Source of the DNA: Luteimonas kalidii
GTDB taxonomy: Bacteria > Pseudomonadota > Gammaproteobacteria > Xanthomonadales > Xanthomonadaceae
DNA length: 64,000 nt
NCBI RefSeq assembly: GCF_029887935.1
Contig: NZ_JARXRO010000015.1
Coordinates: 1-64,000, forward strand
Reading direction: 5' to 3'
Shown: one piece after another, positions 48,406 to 59,499 of the stretch
How the letters are laid out: every line of letters starts with the position of its first letter
Position numbering within the stretch: position 1 is the stretch's first letter
The notes under the pieces: generated by a model
Databases searched by the model: none
What the model was told of the DNA's origin: nothing
Seen by the model: the letters and a program-made list of their open reading frames with translations, nothing else
Position numbers and translations under genes: made by a program

Positions 48406-49763
48406 GCCGTCGCTACTTCGGCACCGACGGCATCCGCGGCCGGGTGGGCGAGGGCGCGATCTCGGCCGACTTCGTCCTGCGCCTGGGCAACGCCTACGGC
48501 CACGCCCTGCGCGAGGCCGCCGAACGCGGCGGCGACGCGCGCAAGCCGCTGGTGGTGATCGGCAAGGACACGCGCATCTCCAACTACATGTTCGAGGCGG
48601 CGCTCGAGGCGGGGCTGGTCGCGGCCGGCGTGCACGTGCAGCTGATGGGGCCGATGCCGACGCCGGCGGTCGCGCACATGACGCGGTCGCTGCGTGCCGA
48701 CGGGGGCATCGTGATCTCCGCCTCGCACAACCCGCACTACGACAACGGCATCAAGTTCTTCTCGGCCGAGGGCGAGAAGCTCGACGACGCCACCGAGCTG
48801 GCGATCGAAGCCGCGCTCGACCGGCCGTTCGCCACCGTCGCGTCGGAGCGGCTGGGCAAGGCGGTACGCACGCGCGACGCCGTCGGCCGCTATGTCGAGG
48901 CGTGCAAGAGCTCGGTCTCGCGCAGCTTCAACCTCTCGGGCATGCGCGTGGTGGTGGACTGCGCCAACGGCGCCACCTATCAGATCGCGCCGCTGGTGCT
49001 GCGCGAGCTCGATGCGCGGGTGGACGCGATCGGCGTCGACCCCGACGGCATCAACATCAACGCCGGCGTGGGCTCGATGCATCCCGAAGGCCTGGCCGCG
49101 CGCGTGCGCGAGACCGGCGCCGACCTCGGCATCGCTTTCGACGGCGACGGCGACCGCCTGCTGTTCGTCGACAGCGACGGCGCGGTGCACGACGGCGACA
49201 ACCTGTTGTACCTGCTGGCGACCGACTGGCAGGCCAGCGGCCGCCTGCGCGGCCCGGTGGTCGGCACGATCATGACCAACTACGGCCTCGAGCAGGCGCT
49301 CGATCGCGCCGGGATCGGCTTCGTGCGCACGAAGGTCGGCGACCGCTACGTGCACCAGGCCTTGCTGGAGCACGACGGCATCCTCGGCGGCGAGGCCTCC
49401 GGCCACCTGCTGTGCCTGGACCGCGCCACCACCGGCGACGGCATCATCAGCGCGCTGCAGGTGCTGGAGGTGCTGCAGCGCCGCGGCATCACCCTGCAGG
49501 AGGCCCTGGCGGACGTGCGCAAGCTGCCGCAGAGGACGGTCAACGTGCGCTACGGCAACGGCGCCAAACCCGCCGAGTCCGACAGCGTGCAGGCCGCCCT
49601 GGTCCGCGCGCAGGCCGCGGTGGAAGGGCGCGGCCGCGCGTTCCTGCGCCCGTCGGGGACCGAACCGGTGGTGCGGGTGACGGTCGAGGCCGATGACGAG
49701 GCGCTGGTGGCCTCGACGCTCGAGGCGCTGGCCGGCGCGGTGCGCGACGCGGCCGGCGCCTGA
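48402..49763 (+). CDS. glmM: Phosphoglucosamine mutase
   Basis: Converts glucosamine-6-phosphate to glucosamine-1-phosphate for UDP-GlcNAc and the cell wall. The 453-aa protein begins [11 protein letters not shown], has the phosphoserine Ser108 in [16 protein letters not shown], the metal loop DGDGDR, sugar loop GGEASGH and phosphate-binding [11 protein letters not shown]. The FGTDGIRG opening marks GlmM, not phosphomannomutase. Translationally coupled to accD. Confidence 0.96.
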
Positions 49764-49835
49764 CCCGATCCGGATCACGGCGTCCTGCGCGCCGCCGTGG
49801 CCGAATATCCCGGACCCGCTTCCCCGGAGCCCATG

Positions 49836-50774
49836 ATGAGTTCGCGAATCCCGACCCTCGACATCCGCCGCTTCGACACCGACCGCGATGCCTTCGTCGC
49901 CGAACTCGGCGCGGCCTACCGCGAATGGGGATTCGCCGGCATCGGCCATCACGGCATCGCGCAGTCGCTCATCGACGATGCCTACGCTGCCTTCCGCGCG
50001 TTCTTCGCACTGCCCGACGACGTCAAGCGCCGCTACCACGTGCCGGGGCAGGGCGGGGCGCGCGGCTATACGCCGTTCGGCATCGAGACTGCCAAGGGTT
50101 CGAAGCACTTCGACCTCAAGGAGTTCTACCACATCGGTCGCGAGCTGCCGGACGATTCGAAGTACCGCGACGTGATGCCGCCGAACGTGTGGCCCGACGA
50201 GGTGCCGGAGTTCCGCGCCCGCGGCCTGGCCCTGTACGACGCGCTCGACGCGCTCGGATCGCGCGTGCTGTCGGCGCTGGCGCTGCACATCGGACTGCCG
50301 GCCGGTTTCTTCGCCGACAAGACCGACTTCGGCAACTCGATCCTGAGGCCGATCCACTATCCGCCGATCACCGCCGACGACATCCCCAACGTGCGCGCTG
50401 GCGCGCACGGCGACATCAACTTCATCACCCTGCTGGTCGGCGCCTCGACCGCCGGACTCGAGGTGCAGTCCAAGCAGGGCGAGTGGGTGCCGTTCACCTC
50501 CGACGGCGACACCATCGTGGTCAACATCGGCGACATGCTCGAGCGGCTGACCAACCACGTCTATCCCTCGACCATCCACCGCGTGGTCAACCCGCCCGGC
50601 GAGGCCGCGCGCAAGCCGCGCTACTCGGTGCCGTTCTTCCTGCACCCGAACCCGGACTTCCTGATCGACGTGCTGCCGGCCTGCATCAGCGCCGAGCGCC
50701 CCAGCCGCTATCCCGAGCCGATCACCGCCCACGGCTTCCTCGAGCAGCGCCTGCGCGAGATCAAGCTGAAGTAG
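49836..50774 (+). CDS. 2-oxoglutarate/Fe(II) oxygenase, isopenicillin-N-synthase family
   Basis: A 312-aa non-haem iron oxygenase. It has the DIOX_N domain at the N-terminus (IPTLDIRRF, YREWGFAGIGHHGI), the iron triad His-x-Asp in GAHGDINFITLL and His in STIHRVVNP, and the oxoglutarate-binding RYSVPFF (Arg-x-Ser). The substrate is unknown; bacterial relatives are annotated only by family. GGAG is 6 nt before ATG 49836, so I choose it over ATG 49833. It stands between glmM and tpiA with no metabolic link evident. Confidence 0.87.
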   Translation: MSSRIPTLDIRRFDTDRDAFVAELGAAYREWGFAGIGHHGIAQSLIDDAYAAFRAFFALPDDVKRRYHVPGQGGARGYTPFGIETAKGSKHFDLKEFYHIGRELPDDSKYRDVMPPNVWPDEVPEFRARGLALYDALDALGSRVLSALALHIGLPAGFFADKTDFGNSILRPIHYPPITADDIPNVRAGAHGDINFITLLVGASTAGLEVQSKQGEWVPFTSDGDTIVVNIGDMLERLTNHVYPSTIHRVVNPPGEAARKPRYSVPFFLHPNPDFLIDVLPACISAERPSRYPEPITAHGFLEQRLREIKLK

Positions 50775-50870
50775 GGCGCCGACGGCCCGGCCGCGCAGCG
50801 CTCCACGCGTCGCGCGGAGCCCGGCCGCGATCGGCTATCCTCGGCGCCACTGACCCGAACGGAGCCGCCG

Positions 50871-51623
50871 ATGCGCCGCAGGATCGTCGCCGGAAACTGG
50901 AAGCTGTACGGAACCCGCGAGTCCGCCACCAGCCTGCTGTGCGCGGTCGCCGCGGAACTTCCGGTCGACGGGGTGGACGTGGTGGTGCTGCCGCCGATGC
51001 CCTACCTGGGCGACCTGGTCGAGGACTTCGAGGCGCATCCGATCGCGTTCGGCGCCCAGGACGTGAGCCACAACGAGGAGGGGGCCTACACCGGCGAGGT
51101 GTCGGCGCGGATGCTGCTCGACGTCGGCGCCCGCTACGGCCTGGTCGGCCACTCCGAGCGCCGGCAGCACCACCACGAGACCAGCGAGCTGGTGGCGAGG
51201 AAGTTCCTGGCCGCGTCCAACGCCGGGCTGGTGCCGATCCTGTGCCTGGGCGAAACCCTCGACGACCGCGAGGCCGGCAGGACCGAGGCGGTGATCGCTT
51301 CGCAGCTGAAGCCGGTGCTGGAACTCGCCGGGGTGGCCCGGTTCTCCGGCGCGGTGCTGGCCTACGAGCCGGTGTGGGCGATCGGCACCGGCCGCACCGC
51401 CAGCCCGGAGCAGGCACAGGCGGTGCACGCCTTCATCCGTGGCCAGGTCGCGGCGCTGGATGCTAGAATCGGCGATTCGCTGCCGATCCTGTACGGCGGC
51501 AGCGTCAAGCCGGCCAATGCGCCCGAACTGTTCGCCCAGGCGGACATCGACGGCGGCCTGATCGGCGGCGCTTCGCTGGTGGCGGCGGATTTCCTCGCCA
51601 TCGTCCGCGCAGCCGCCCGCTGA
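50871..51623 (+). CDS. tpiA: Triosephosphate isomerase
   Basis: Interconverts dihydroxyacetone phosphate and glyceraldehyde-3-phosphate. The 250-aa protein has the active-site Lys in GNWKLYG, His in GHSERR, the catalytic Glu in LAYEPVWAIGTG, and YGGSVKPAN. GGAG lies 7 nt before ATG 50871. A TATCCT at 50836-50841 may be its -10. secG follows after 33 bp. Confidence 0.96.
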   Translation: MRRRIVAGNWKLYGTRESATSLLCAVAAELPVDGVDVVVLPPMPYLGDLVEDFEAHPIAFGAQDVSHNEEGAYTGEVSARMLLDVGARYGLVGHSERRQHHHETSELVARKFLAASNAGLVPILCLGETLDDREAGRTEAVIASQLKPVLELAGVARFSGAVLAYEPVWAIGTGRTASPEQAQAVHAFIRGQVAALDARIGDSLPILYGGSVKPANAPELFAQADIDGGLIGGASLVAADFLAIVRAAAR

Positions 51624-51656
51624 CGCCGGGTCCCAAGCCCTCCCGAGTAAGCCGCA

Positions 51657-52115
51657 ATGCTGCTGTTGACCCTCAACATCCTGTTCGTCCTGGTCGCGAT
51701 CGCGATGATCGCGCTGATCCTCATGCAGCGCGGCGCGGGCGCGTCCGCCGGTTCCGGGTTCGGTGGCGGCGCCTCGTCCACCGTGTTCGGCGCGCGCGGC
51801 TCGGCCAATTTCCTGAGCAAGGCCACCAAGTGGCTGGCGATCGCGTTCTTCGCGATCACGCTGTTCATGGCGTGGTACGCCACCCACCGCGCCGTGAGTC
51901 CGGAGGCCAGCAGCGACCTCGGCGTGATGTCGCAGGTACCGGCGGCGCCATCGGCCCCCGGCGCCGTGGCGGTGCCCCAGGCCCCGGCGGCCGATGCGAG
52001 CGTGCCGGTCGCGCCGGATGCGGCGCCTGCCGCCAGCGATACGGTGGTGCCCGATGCGCCGGCCGCCGACACGCCGGCGGCGGAAGATGCCGAACCCGCT
52101 GCTCAAACGCAGTAG
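51657..52115 (+). CDS. secG: Preprotein translocase subunit SecG
   Basis: Accessory subunit of the SecYEG channel. The 152-aa product has two membrane helices (ILFVLVAIAMIALILMQRG and WLAIAFFAITLFMAWYA) separated by the conserved GAGASAGSGFGGGASSTVFG loop. It carries a long Ala/Pro/Asp-rich tail (about residues 85-152), making it longer than the 110-aa E. coli protein; such tails are common in this lineage. The tpiA-secG-tRNA-Leu-nuo order is typical. Confidence 0.95.
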   Translation: MLLLTLNILFVLVAIAMIALILMQRGAGASAGSGFGGGASSTVFGARGSANFLSKATKWLAIAFFAITLFMAWYATHRAVSPEASSDLGVMSQVPAAPSAPGAVAVPQAPAADASVPVAPDAAPAASDTVVPDAPAADTPAAEDAEPAAQTQ

Positions 52116-52122
52116 GAAGGCT

Positions 52123-52128
52123 TACAAT
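52123..52128 (+). promoter_or_regulatory. Candidate -10 box for tRNA-Leu
   Basis: TACAAT lies 40 nt before the 5' end of tRNA-Leu, just after the secG stop. No good -35 is visible, so the tRNA may instead be processed from the secG transcript. Confidence 0.4.
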
Positions 52129-52168
52129 TGCGTGATGCCGCGCAGCACATGCGCGGCAACCTGAACTT

Positions 52169-52253
52169 GCCCAGGTGGCGGAATTGGTAGACGCACTACC
52201 TTGAGGTGGTAGCGGCTTCGGTCGTGGGGGTTCGAGTCCCCCCTTGGGCACCA
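52169..52253 (+). tRNA. tRNA-Leu (anticodon GAG)
   Basis: An 85-nt class II tRNA with a 7-bp acceptor stem (GCCCAGG/CTTGGGC with two G-T or A-T pairs near the base), anticodon stem CTACC/GGTAG around loop TTGAGGT (anticodon GAG, reading CUC and CUU), a long variable arm, GGTTCGAGTCC T-arm and an encoded CCA. Seven T residues follow the CCA directly. It sits between secG and nuoA. Confidence 0.96.
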
Positions 52254-52329
52254 TTTTTTTGACCTGTCGCGCGCCTGGCGCGTCGAGCAACGGCCGCGGC
52301 GACGCGGCAAGTAGCCGAGAGAACAACGA

Positions 52330-52686
52330 GTGCTGGCCGAATACCTGCCGACCCTGCTGTTCCTGATCGTGGCCACCGGTATCGGCATCGCGTTGCTGAT
52401 CATCGGCAACCTGCTCGGTCCCAAGCGGCCGTCCCCGGAAAAGCTGTCGCCCTACGAGTGCGGGTTCGCGGCGTTCGAGGACGCGCGCATGCAGTTCGAC
52501 GTGCGCTATTACCTCATCGCGATCCAGTTCATCATCTTCGACCTGGAGATCATCTTCATCGTGCCGTGGGCGACGGTGTTCCGCGAGCTGGGTCCGCTGG
52601 GCCTGGTGGAGATGGGCATCTTCGTCGGCATGCTGCTGCTCGGGTTCGTCTACGTCTGGAAGAAGGGAGCGCTGGAATGGGAGTGA
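52330..52686 (+). CDS. nuoA: NADH-quinone oxidoreductase subunit A
   Basis: Small membrane subunit of complex I at the junction with the peripheral arm. The 118-aa protein has three hydrophobic helices and the conserved loop [20 protein letters not shown] with its invariant Cys, then [18 protein letters not shown]. Start GTG 52330 opens the operon. It overlaps nuoB by 10 bp. Confidence 0.95.
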   Translation: MLAEYLPTLLFLIVATGIGIALLIIGNLLGPKRPSPEKLSPYECGFAAFEDARMQFDVRYYLIAIQFIIFDLEIIFIVPWATVFRELGPLGLVEMGIFVGMLLLGFVYVWKKGALEWE

Positions 52687-53261
52687 TCCAGGCGGTCCGC
52701 GGCCTGGCGGATGCGGCCAGCAATCCGCTGCCGGAAGGCCGGCTCGACGACATCCTGCGCCCGGAGGGTGAGAACCCGCTGCTGGAGCGCGGCTTCGTCA
52801 CCACCAGTTCCGACGTGCTGCTCAACTGGGCGCGCACCGGTTCGATGTGGCCGATGACCTTCGGCCTGGCCTGCTGCGCGGTGGAGATGATGCACGCCGG
52901 CGCGGCGCGCCTGGACCTGGACCGCTACGGCGTGGTGTTCCGCCCGTCGCCGCGCCAGTCCGACGTGATGATCGTGGCCGGCACCCTGGTCAACAAGATG
53001 GCGCCTGCGCTGCGCAAGGTCTACGACCAGATGCCCAGCCCGAAGTGGGTGATCTCGATGGGCAGCTGCGCCAACGGCGGCGGCTACTACCACTATTCCT
53101 ACGCCGTTGTGCGCGGCTGCGACCGCATCGTGCCGGTCGACGTGTACGTGCCCGGCTGCCCGCCGACGGCCGAGGCGCTGGTGTACGGCATCCTGCAGCT
53201 GCAGAAGAAGATCCGCCGCGCCACCAACTTCGGCGACGACAAGACGGGGCTGCGCGAATGA
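52677..53261 (+). CDS. nuoB: NADH-quinone oxidoreductase subunit B
   Basis: Carries cluster N2, which hands electrons to quinone. The 194-aa product has the tandem Cys motif [24 protein letters not shown] and [11 protein letters not shown], giving the four N2 ligands. ATG 52677 overlaps the end of nuoA. The last dozen residues ([14 protein letters not shown]) extend beyond the core. Confidence 0.96.
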   Translation: MGVIQAVRGLADAASNPLPEGRLDDILRPEGENPLLERGFVTTSSDVLLNWARTGSMWPMTFGLACCAVEMMHAGAARLDLDRYGVVFRPSPRQSDVMIVAGTLVNKMAPALRKVYDQMPSPKWVISMGSCANGGGYYHYSYAVVRGCDRIVPVDVYVPGCPPTAEALVYGILQLQKKIRRATNFGDDKTGLRE

Positions 53262-54016
53262 GCGAGCCGCTGTCCACCTTCGTCGAGCGCCTGCGCGCGC
53301 GCTTCCCCGACGCCACCGTGACCATGGCCGTGCCGCGCGGCGAAGTTGGACTCGTGACCGCCGGCGACTGGCTCGAGACCTGCACCGTGCTGCGCGACGA
53401 GTTCGGCTTCGAGTCGCTGGTCGACCTGTGCGGCATCGACTACCTCGGCTACGGCAGCGACGAGTGGGACACCGACACCTCGTCGGAAGGCTTCAGCCGT
53501 GGCGTGGAAGGACGCGGGCCCGGGCGCTTCGGCTTCGGCCAGGCCACCACCCAGCAGCTCGACGAGCCCGACGGGGTGGGCGCTATCCCGGTGCCGCAGC
53601 GGCGCTTCGCCGCCGTGGCGCAGCTGCTGTCGGTCCAGCACAACCGCCGCGTCCGGGTGACCTGCTTCTCGCCCAGCGACGACCTGCCGGTGGTGTCGTC
53701 GCTGACTGGCCTGTGGCCGGTCGCCAACTGGTTCGAGCGCGAGGCCTTCGACCTGTACGGCATCATCTTCCAGGGCCATCCCGACCTGCGCCGGATCCTG
53801 ACCGACTACGGTTTCATCGGACATCCCTTCCGCAAGGATTTCCCGCTGATCGGCAACGTCGAGGTCCGCTACGACGCGGAACGCAAGCGCGTGGTGTACG
53901 AGCCGGTGACCTCGGTCGAGCCGCGCGTGAACGTGCCGCGCGTGATCCGCGACGACGCGCGCTACGCCACTGCGGTCGGCGAGCAGATGGCGCGCCGCAC
54001 CGGAGACGCGAAATGA
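53258..54016 (+). CDS. nuoC: NADH-quinone oxidoreductase subunit C
   Basis: 30-kDa peripheral-arm subunit. The 252-aa protein ends with the conserved [20 protein letters not shown] and HPFRKDFPL segments. It has an insertion of about 40 residues (roughly 68-110, [20 protein letters not shown] and on) absent from most proteobacterial NuoC but found in Xanthomonas relatives. It is separate from NuoD, unlike the fused E. coli NuoCD. Overlaps nuoB and nuoD by ATGA junctions. Confidence 0.95.
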   Translation: MSEPLSTFVERLRARFPDATVTMAVPRGEVGLVTAGDWLETCTVLRDEFGFESLVDLCGIDYLGYGSDEWDTDTSSEGFSRGVEGRGPGRFGFGQATTQQLDEPDGVGAIPVPQRRFAAVAQLLSVQHNRRVRVTCFSPSDDLPVVSSLTGLWPVANWFEREAFDLYGIIFQGHPDLRRILTDYGFIGHPFRKDFPLIGNVEVRYDAERKRVVYEPVTSVEPRVNVPRVIRDDARYATAVGEQMARRTGDAK

Positions 54017-55335
54017 GCGCCGTTCCCCATGCGCCCGTGCCCCAGGCCAGCGAAGGCTTCGCCAGCAGCGCCGCCGAGGGCCGCCAGGAGATCCGCAACT
54101 ACACCCTGAACTTCGGCCCCCAGCATCCGGCTGCGCACGGCGTGCTGCGCCTGATCCTGGAGATGGACGGCGAAGTGGTGCAGCGTGCCGATCCGCACAT
54201 CGGTCTGCTCCACCGCGGCACCGAGAAGCTGGCCGAGTCCAAGCCGTTCAACCAGTCGATCGGCTACATGGATCGCCTGGACTACGTGTCGATGATGTGC
54301 AACGAGCACGCCTACGTGCTCGCGATCGAGACCCTGATGGGGATCGAGGCGCCGGAGCGCGCGCAGTACATCCGCACGCTGTTCGACGAGGTCACGCGGA
54401 TCCTCAACCACCTAATGTGGATCGGGTCCAATGCGCTCGACCTGGGTGCGATGGCGGTGTTCCTGTACGCGTTCCGCGAGCGCGAGGAACTGATGGACGT
54501 CTACGAGGCGGTGTCGGGCGCGCGCATGCACGCGACCTACTACCGTCCCGGCGGCGTCTACCGCGACCTGCCCGACCGCATGCCGCAGTACCGCGAGTCG
54601 CCGTGGCGCAAGGGCGCCAAGCTCAAGCGCTTCAACGAATGGCGCGAGGGTTCGCTGCTCGACTACATCGAGGCGTTCGCGAAGGATTTCCCCGCGCGCG
54701 TGGACGAGTACGAGACCCTGCTCACCGACAACCGCATCTGGAAGCAGCGCACGGTCGGCATCGGCGTGATCCCGCCGGAACAGGCGCTCGCGTGGGGCAT
54801 GACGGGGCCGATGCTGCGCGGGTCCGGCGTCGCGTGGGATCTGCGCAAGAAGCAGCCGTACGCGAAGTACGACGTGGTCGACTTCGACATCCCGGTCGGC
54901 GTCAACGGCGACTGCTACGACCGCTACCTGGTGCGCGTGGCCGAGATGCGCCAGTCCGTCCGCATCATCGAGCAGTGCGTGGCCTGGCTGAAGGCCAACC
55001 CCGGCCCGGTGATGATCGACAACTACAAGGTCGCGCCTCCCTCCCGCGAGGAGATGAAGGACGACATGGAAGCGCTGATCCACCACTTCAAGCTGTTCTC
55101 GGAAGGCTATTGCGTGCCGGCCGGCGAGACCTACTGCGCGGTCGAGGCCCCGAAGGGCGAGTTCGGCTGCTACCTCGTCAGCGACGGCGCCAACAAGCCC
55201 TTCCGCGTGCACCTGCGCGCGCCGGGGTTCGCGCACCTGTCGTCGATGGACGAGATCGTGCGGGGCCACATGCTGGCCGACGTGGTGGCGATGATCGGCA
55301 CCTACGACATCGTGTTCGGCGAGATCGACAGGTAA
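54013..55335 (+). CDS. nuoD: NADH-quinone oxidoreductase subunit D
   Basis: 49-kDa subunit that shapes the quinone site next to cluster N2. The 440-aa product has [27 protein letters not shown] (quinone-site His), [12 protein letters not shown] and a C-terminal [10 protein letters not shown] short N-terminal Ala/Ser-rich extension precedes the core. ATG 54013 overlaps the nuoC stop; nuoE begins 8 bp downstream. Confidence 0.96.
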   Translation: MSAVPHAPVPQASEGFASSAAEGRQEIRNYTLNFGPQHPAAHGVLRLILEMDGEVVQRADPHIGLLHRGTEKLAESKPFNQSIGYMDRLDYVSMMCNEHAYVLAIETLMGIEAPERAQYIRTLFDEVTRILNHLMWIGSNALDLGAMAVFLYAFREREELMDVYEAVSGARMHATYYRPGGVYRDLPDRMPQYRESPWRKGAKLKRFNEWREGSLLDYIEAFAKDFPARVDEYETLLTDNRIWKQRTVGIGVIPPEQALAWGMTGPMLRGSGVAWDLRKKQPYAKYDVVDFDIPVGVNGDCYDRYLVRVAEMRQSVRIIEQCVAWLKANPGPVMIDNYKVAPPSREEMKDDMEALIHHFKLFSEGYCVPAGETYCAVEAPKGEFGCYLVSDGANKPFRVHLRAPGFAHLSSMDEIVRGHMLADVVAMIGTYDIVFGEIDR

Positions 55336-55343
55336 GGCAGGCG

Positions 55344-55871
55344 ATGAGAGCGACCGGCAATTTCGAGAATGCGCGCAACGTCGACCCGATGGTCGTGCTG
55401 AGCGATGCCACGCGTGCGCACATCGACCATTGGCTGACCAAGTTTCCGCCCGACCGGAAGCGGTCGGCGGTGCTGCAGGGGCTGCACGCGGCGCAGGAGC
55501 AGAACGGCGGCTGGCTGAGCGACGAACTGATCGCCGGCGTGGCCAAGTACCTCGACCTGCCGCCGGTATGGGCGTACGAGGTGGCGACGTTCTATTCGAT
55601 GTTCGAGACCGAGCAGGTCGGGCGCCACAACGTGGCCTTCTGCACCAACATCAGCTGCTGGCTCAACGGGGCCGAGCAACTGGTCGGGCACGCCGAGAAG
55701 AAGCTCGGCTGCCGGCTGGGCGAGTCGACCGCAGACGGGCGCGTGTACCTCAAGCGCGAGGAAGAATGCGTGGCCGCCTGCTGCGGCGCGCCGGTGGTCG
55801 TGATCAACGGGCATTACCACGAGAAGCTCACGCCAGAGCGCGTGGACGAGTTGCTGGACGGGCTGAAGTGA
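55344..55871 (+). CDS. nuoE: NADH-quinone oxidoreductase subunit E
   Basis: Holds the [2Fe-2S] cluster N1a in the NADH-dehydrogenase module. The 175-aa thioredoxin-like protein has the paired cysteine motifs CTNISC and [10 protein letters not shown], plus [10 protein letters not shown]. The second motif has an extra adjacent Cys. It overlaps nuoF by one base (TGATG). Confidence 0.95.
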   Translation: MRATGNFENARNVDPMVVLSDATRAHIDHWLTKFPPDRKRSAVLQGLHAAQEQNGGWLSDELIAGVAKYLDLPPVWAYEVATFYSMFETEQVGRHNVAFCTNISCWLNGAEQLVGHAEKKLGCRLGESTADGRVYLKREEECVAACCGAPVVVINGHYHEKLTPERVDELLDGLK

Positions 55872-57238
55872 TGGCGGGTCATTCGCACTATTCGGAAGGC
55901 TACGGCCCCGTCGGTCCCGCGCCGAAGGAGCATCAGGCCGTCTATACCACGCTGCATTTCGACAAGCCGTGGTCGTACGAGAACTATCTCAAGACCGGCG
56001 GCTATTCGGCGCTGCGCCGGATCCTGAGCGAGAAGATCCCGCCGGCCGACATCATCGAGATGGTCAAGCAGTCCGGCCTGCGCGGCCGCGGCGGCGCGGG
56101 CTTCCCGACCGGCCTGAAGTGGAGCTTCATGCCCAAGGGCGAGATGCAGAAGTACATCCTCTGCAACTCCGACGAATCCGAACCGGGTACGGCGAAGGAC
56201 CGCGACATCCTGCGCTACAACCCGCATTCGGTGATCGAGGGCATGGCGATCGCCTGCTACGCCACCGGCGCCAGCGTGGGCTACAACTACCTGCGCGGCG
56301 AGTTCCACCACGAGCCGTTCGAGCACCTAGAGGAGGCCACCCGCGAGGCCTATGCCAACGGCTGGCTGGGCAAGGACATCCTCGGCTCGGGCATCGACAT
56401 CGACCTGTACAACGCACTCGGCGCCGGCGCCTACATCTGCGGCGAGGAAACCGCGCTGATGGAGTCGCTGGAGGGCAAGAAGGGCCAGCCGAGGTTCAAG
56501 CCGCCGTTCCCGGCCAACTTCGGCCTGTACGGCAAGCCGACCACGATCAACAACACGGAAACGTTCGCCTCGGTGCCCGCGATCGTACGCAACGGCTCCG
56601 AATGGTTCCTGGGCCTGGGCAAGCCGAACAACGGCGGCTGCAAGATCTTCTCGGTCTCCGGCCACGTGACCCGCCCGGGCAATTACGAACTTCGCCTGGG
56701 CACGCCGTTCTCGGAGTTGCTGGACATCGCCGGCGGCCTGCGCCCGGGGCGCAGGCTCAAGGGCGTGATTCCCGGCGGTTCGTCGATGCCGGTGCTGCCC
56801 GCGGACACGATCATGGGTCTGACCATGGACTACGACGCGCTGCAGAAGGCCGGTTCCGGCCTCGGCTCGGCCGCCGTCGTGGTGATGGACGACAGCACCT
56901 GCATGGTCCGCGCCTGCCAGCGCGTGGCGCGCTTCTACTTCAAGGAAAGCTGCGGCCAGTGCACGCCGTGCCGCGAGGGTACCGGCTGGATGTACCGCAT
57001 GCTGACCCGGATCGCGAACATGGAGGCCACGCTCGACGACCTGCACATGCTGCGCGCGGCGGCGGGCCAGATCGAGGGACACACCATCTGCGCGTTCGGC
57101 GAGGCCGCCGCGTGGCCCGTGCAGGGCTTCCTGCGCCATTTCTGGCATGAGTTCGAATACGCCATCGTGAACAGGCGCTTCTACGTCGACGACGAACGGG
57201 CCGGCACCCTGGTCCAGGCCGAGCAGGTGGCCGCGTGA
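55871..57238 (+). CDS. nuoF: NADH-quinone oxidoreductase subunit F
   Basis: Binds NADH, FMN and [4Fe-4S] cluster N3. The 455-aa protein has the FMN/NADH motif [45 protein letters not shown] and the cluster motif [16 protein letters not shown] with the fourth Cys in [13 protein letters not shown] 55871 is directly coupled to nuoE. It overlaps nuoG by 4 bp. Confidence 0.97.
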   Translation: MAGHSHYSEGYGPVGPAPKEHQAVYTTLHFDKPWSYENYLKTGGYSALRRILSEKIPPADIIEMVKQSGLRGRGGAGFPTGLKWSFMPKGEMQKYILCNSDESEPGTAKDRDILRYNPHSVIEGMAIACYATGASVGYNYLRGEFHHEPFEHLEEATREAYANGWLGKDILGSGIDIDLYNALGAGAYICGEETALMESLEGKKGQPRFKPPFPANFGLYGKPTTINNTETFASVPAIVRNGSEWFLGLGKPNNGGCKIFSVSGHVTRPGNYELRLGTPFSELLDIAGGLRPGRRLKGVIPGGSSMPVLPADTIMGLTMDYDALQKAGSGLGSAAVVVMDDSTCMVRACQRVARFYFKESCGQCTPCREGTGWMYRMLTRIANMEATLDDLHMLRAAAGQIEGHTICAFGEAAAWPVQGFLRHFWHEFEYAIVNRRFYVDDERAGTLVQAEQVAA

Positions 57239-59499
57239 GCGCACAGCCGGTCAACCCGAACCTGCCGCCCGACCACGTCACCGTCTTCATCGACGGCGTG
57301 GAGCTGGCCGCGCCCAAGGGCTCCATGATCATCCATGCCGCCGACAAGGCCGGCATCCCGATCCCGCGTTTCTGCTACCACGACAAGCTCTCGATCGCGG
57401 CCAACTGCCGCATGTGCCTGGTCGACACCGAGGTCGGCGGCAGGTCCGCGCCGAAGCCGTCGCCGGCCTGCGCCACGCCGGTGATGGACGGGCTGAAGGT
57501 GTTCACGCGCAACGAGAAGGCGCTCAAGGCGCAGCGCAACGTGATGGAGTTCCTGCTGATCAACCATCCGCTCGACTGCCCGATCTGCGACCAGGGCGGC
57601 GAGTGCGAGCTGCAGGACCTCTCGCTCGGTTACGGGCGTTCGGTCAGCCGCTTCGTCGAGCGCAAGCGGGTGATCGCCGACGAGGACATGGGGCCGCTGG
57701 TCGCCACCGAGATGACCCGCTGCATCCAGTGCACGCGTTGCGTGCGCTTCACCGCGGAAGTCGCCGGCACCTACGAGCTGGGCGGCATGCAGCGCGGCGA
57801 GAACCTGCAGATCGGCACCTACGACGGCAAGCCGCTGACCACCGAGCTGTCGGGCAACGTCATCGACGTGTGCCCGGTCGGCGCGCTGACCAACAAGGTG
57901 TTCCGCTTCCGCGCACGGCCGTGGGAACTGATCGCGAGGGAGTCCCTGGGCTTCCACGATGCGCTGGGCAGCAATCTGTTCCTGCATTTGCGCCGCGGCG
58001 ACGTGATGCGCGCGGTGCCGCGCGACAACGAGGCGGTCAACGAGTGCTGGCTGTCGGACCGCGACCGCTATTCGCACCAGGGCCTGTACGCCGACGACCG
58101 CGCGTTCCGGCCCCTGCTGCGCGTGGCGTCCAACGGCGACGACGGCGACTGGCGCGAGGCGACGTGGGAGGAGGCGCTGGCGAAGGCCGCGCAGATCCTG
58201 CGCGACAATGCCGCCGACAATCTGGGCGTACTGGTGCATCCGGCGACCTCGAACGAGGAGGGTGCGCTGCTCGCGCGCCTGGCCGAGGGCCTGGGCACCG
58301 GCAACCTCGACCATCGCATCGGCCAGCGCGACCTGTCCGATGGTGCGGTCGCCGAGGCGTTCGCGATGCCCGTGGCCGAGATCGAGCAGGCCGACACGAT
58401 CGTGATCGTCGGCAGCAACCTGCGCCACGAAATTCCGCTGCTGCACCAGCGCGTGCGCAAGGCCTTCCTGCGGGGCGCGAAGGTGCACGTGGTGGGCCCG
58501 GTCGATTTCGAGTTCACGTTCGACATCGCGTCCAGGGCGCTGGTCGCGCCCTCGGGGATCGCGGACGCGCTCGGGGCCGGCGAGCTGGCGGAGGCCGTAG
58601 GCGGCACTGGCCGCATCGTGGTCATCGTCGGCGCGGTGGCCGAGAACGGGCCGCACGCCGCCGGGATCCGCCGCGCGGCAGCCGACTTCGCGGCCGCGCA
58701 CGGTGCGTCGCTGTGCCGCATCCCGCAGGGTGCGAACGCGCTGGGACTGGCGCGCCACGGCGTGCTGCCGGCTGCGCGCGACGCCGCCACGATGCTGGCC
58801 GACCCGCGCAGCGCGTACGTCCTGTACGGAATCGAGCCCGGGCTCGACTTTGCCGACCAGGCGGCGGCGGGCGGGGCGCTCGGCGCCGCCCAGGTCGTGG
58901 CCTTCAGTCATTTCGCCTGCCAGTCCACCCGGCGCGTGGCCGACGTGATCCTGCCGATCGCCACCCTGTTCGAGAACGATGCCACCCTGACCAACCTCGA
59001 CGGTCGCGACCAGCGCGCGTTCGCCGCCGGCAAGCTGCCGGGCGATGCGCGCCAGGGCTGGAAGGTGCTGCGCGCGCTCGCGGCCGAGCTCGGTCTGCCG
59101 GGCTTCGAGTTCACCGATCTGGGCGGCCTGCGCGCCGGCCTGGTGGCGCGGACGCCGTCGGTGCCGCGTGCCGGTGCCGCGCCCGCGACCGACGGAGGCG
59201 AGGGGCTGGAGCTGGCCGTGTCGCAGGCGATCTACCGGGCGGATGGCCTGGTGCGCCGCGCCCAGGCGCTGCAGGCGCATCCGCTCACCGTCGGTCCGCG
59301 CGTCACGCTGCATCCGGACGACGCACGCGCGGCCGGCCTTGCGACCGGCGCGATGGCGAAGGTCACCAATGGCGCCGGCACGGCGACGCTGCAGGTCCAT
59401 CTCAGCCAGTCCGTCGCCGCGGGCTGCGTGTGGGTCGAATCCGGTTACGGCGCGACCGCCGCACTCGGCGCCGGTCGGGTCCGGGTGGAGGCCGCATGA
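57235..59499 (+). CDS. nuoG: NADH-quinone oxidoreductase subunit G
   Basis: Largest peripheral subunit, 754 aa. The N-terminus carries the [2Fe-2S] N1b site ([15 protein letters not shown]), the His-ligated N5 site ([14 protein letters not shown]), and the N4 site ([10 protein letters not shown] with a later CPVGALTNK). The rest is a molybdopterin-oxidoreductase-like domain without cofactor; the extra N7 cysteines of the E. coli protein are not apparent. GTG 57235 overlaps nuoF (GTGA). Confidence 0.95.
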   Translation: MSAQPVNPNLPPDHVTVFIDGVELAAPKGSMIIHAADKAGIPIPRFCYHDKLSIAANCRMCLVDTEVGGRSAPKPSPACATPVMDGLKVFTRNEKALKAQRNVMEFLLINHPLDCPICDQGGECELQDLSLGYGRSVSRFVERKRVIADEDMGPLVATEMTRCIQCTRCVRFTAEVAGTYELGGMQRGENLQIGTYDGKPLTTELSGNVIDVCPVGALTNKVFRFRARPWELIARESLGFHDALGSNLFLHLRRGDVMRAVPRDNEAVNECWLSDRDRYSHQGLYADDRAFRPLLRVASNGDDGDWREATWEEALAKAAQILRDNAADNLGVLVHPATSNEEGALLARLAEGLGTGNLDHRIGQRDLSDGAVAEAFAMPVAEIEQADTIVIVGSNLRHEIPLLHQRVRKAFLRGAKVHVVGPVDFEFTFDIASRALVAPSGIADALGAGELAEAVGGTGRIVVIVGAVAENGPHAAGIRRAAADFAAAHGASLCRIPQGANALGLARHGVLPAARDAATMLADPRSAYVLYGIEPGLDFADQAAAGGALGAAQVVAFSHFACQSTRRVADVILPIATLFENDATLTNLDGRDQRAFAAGKLPGDARQGWKVLRALAAELGLPGFEFTDLGGLRAGLVARTPSVPRAGAAPATDGGEGLELAVSQAIYRADGLVRRAQALQAHPLTVGPRVTLHPDDARAAGLATGAMAKVTNGAGTATLQVHLSQSVAAGCVWVESGYGATAALGAGRVRVEAA

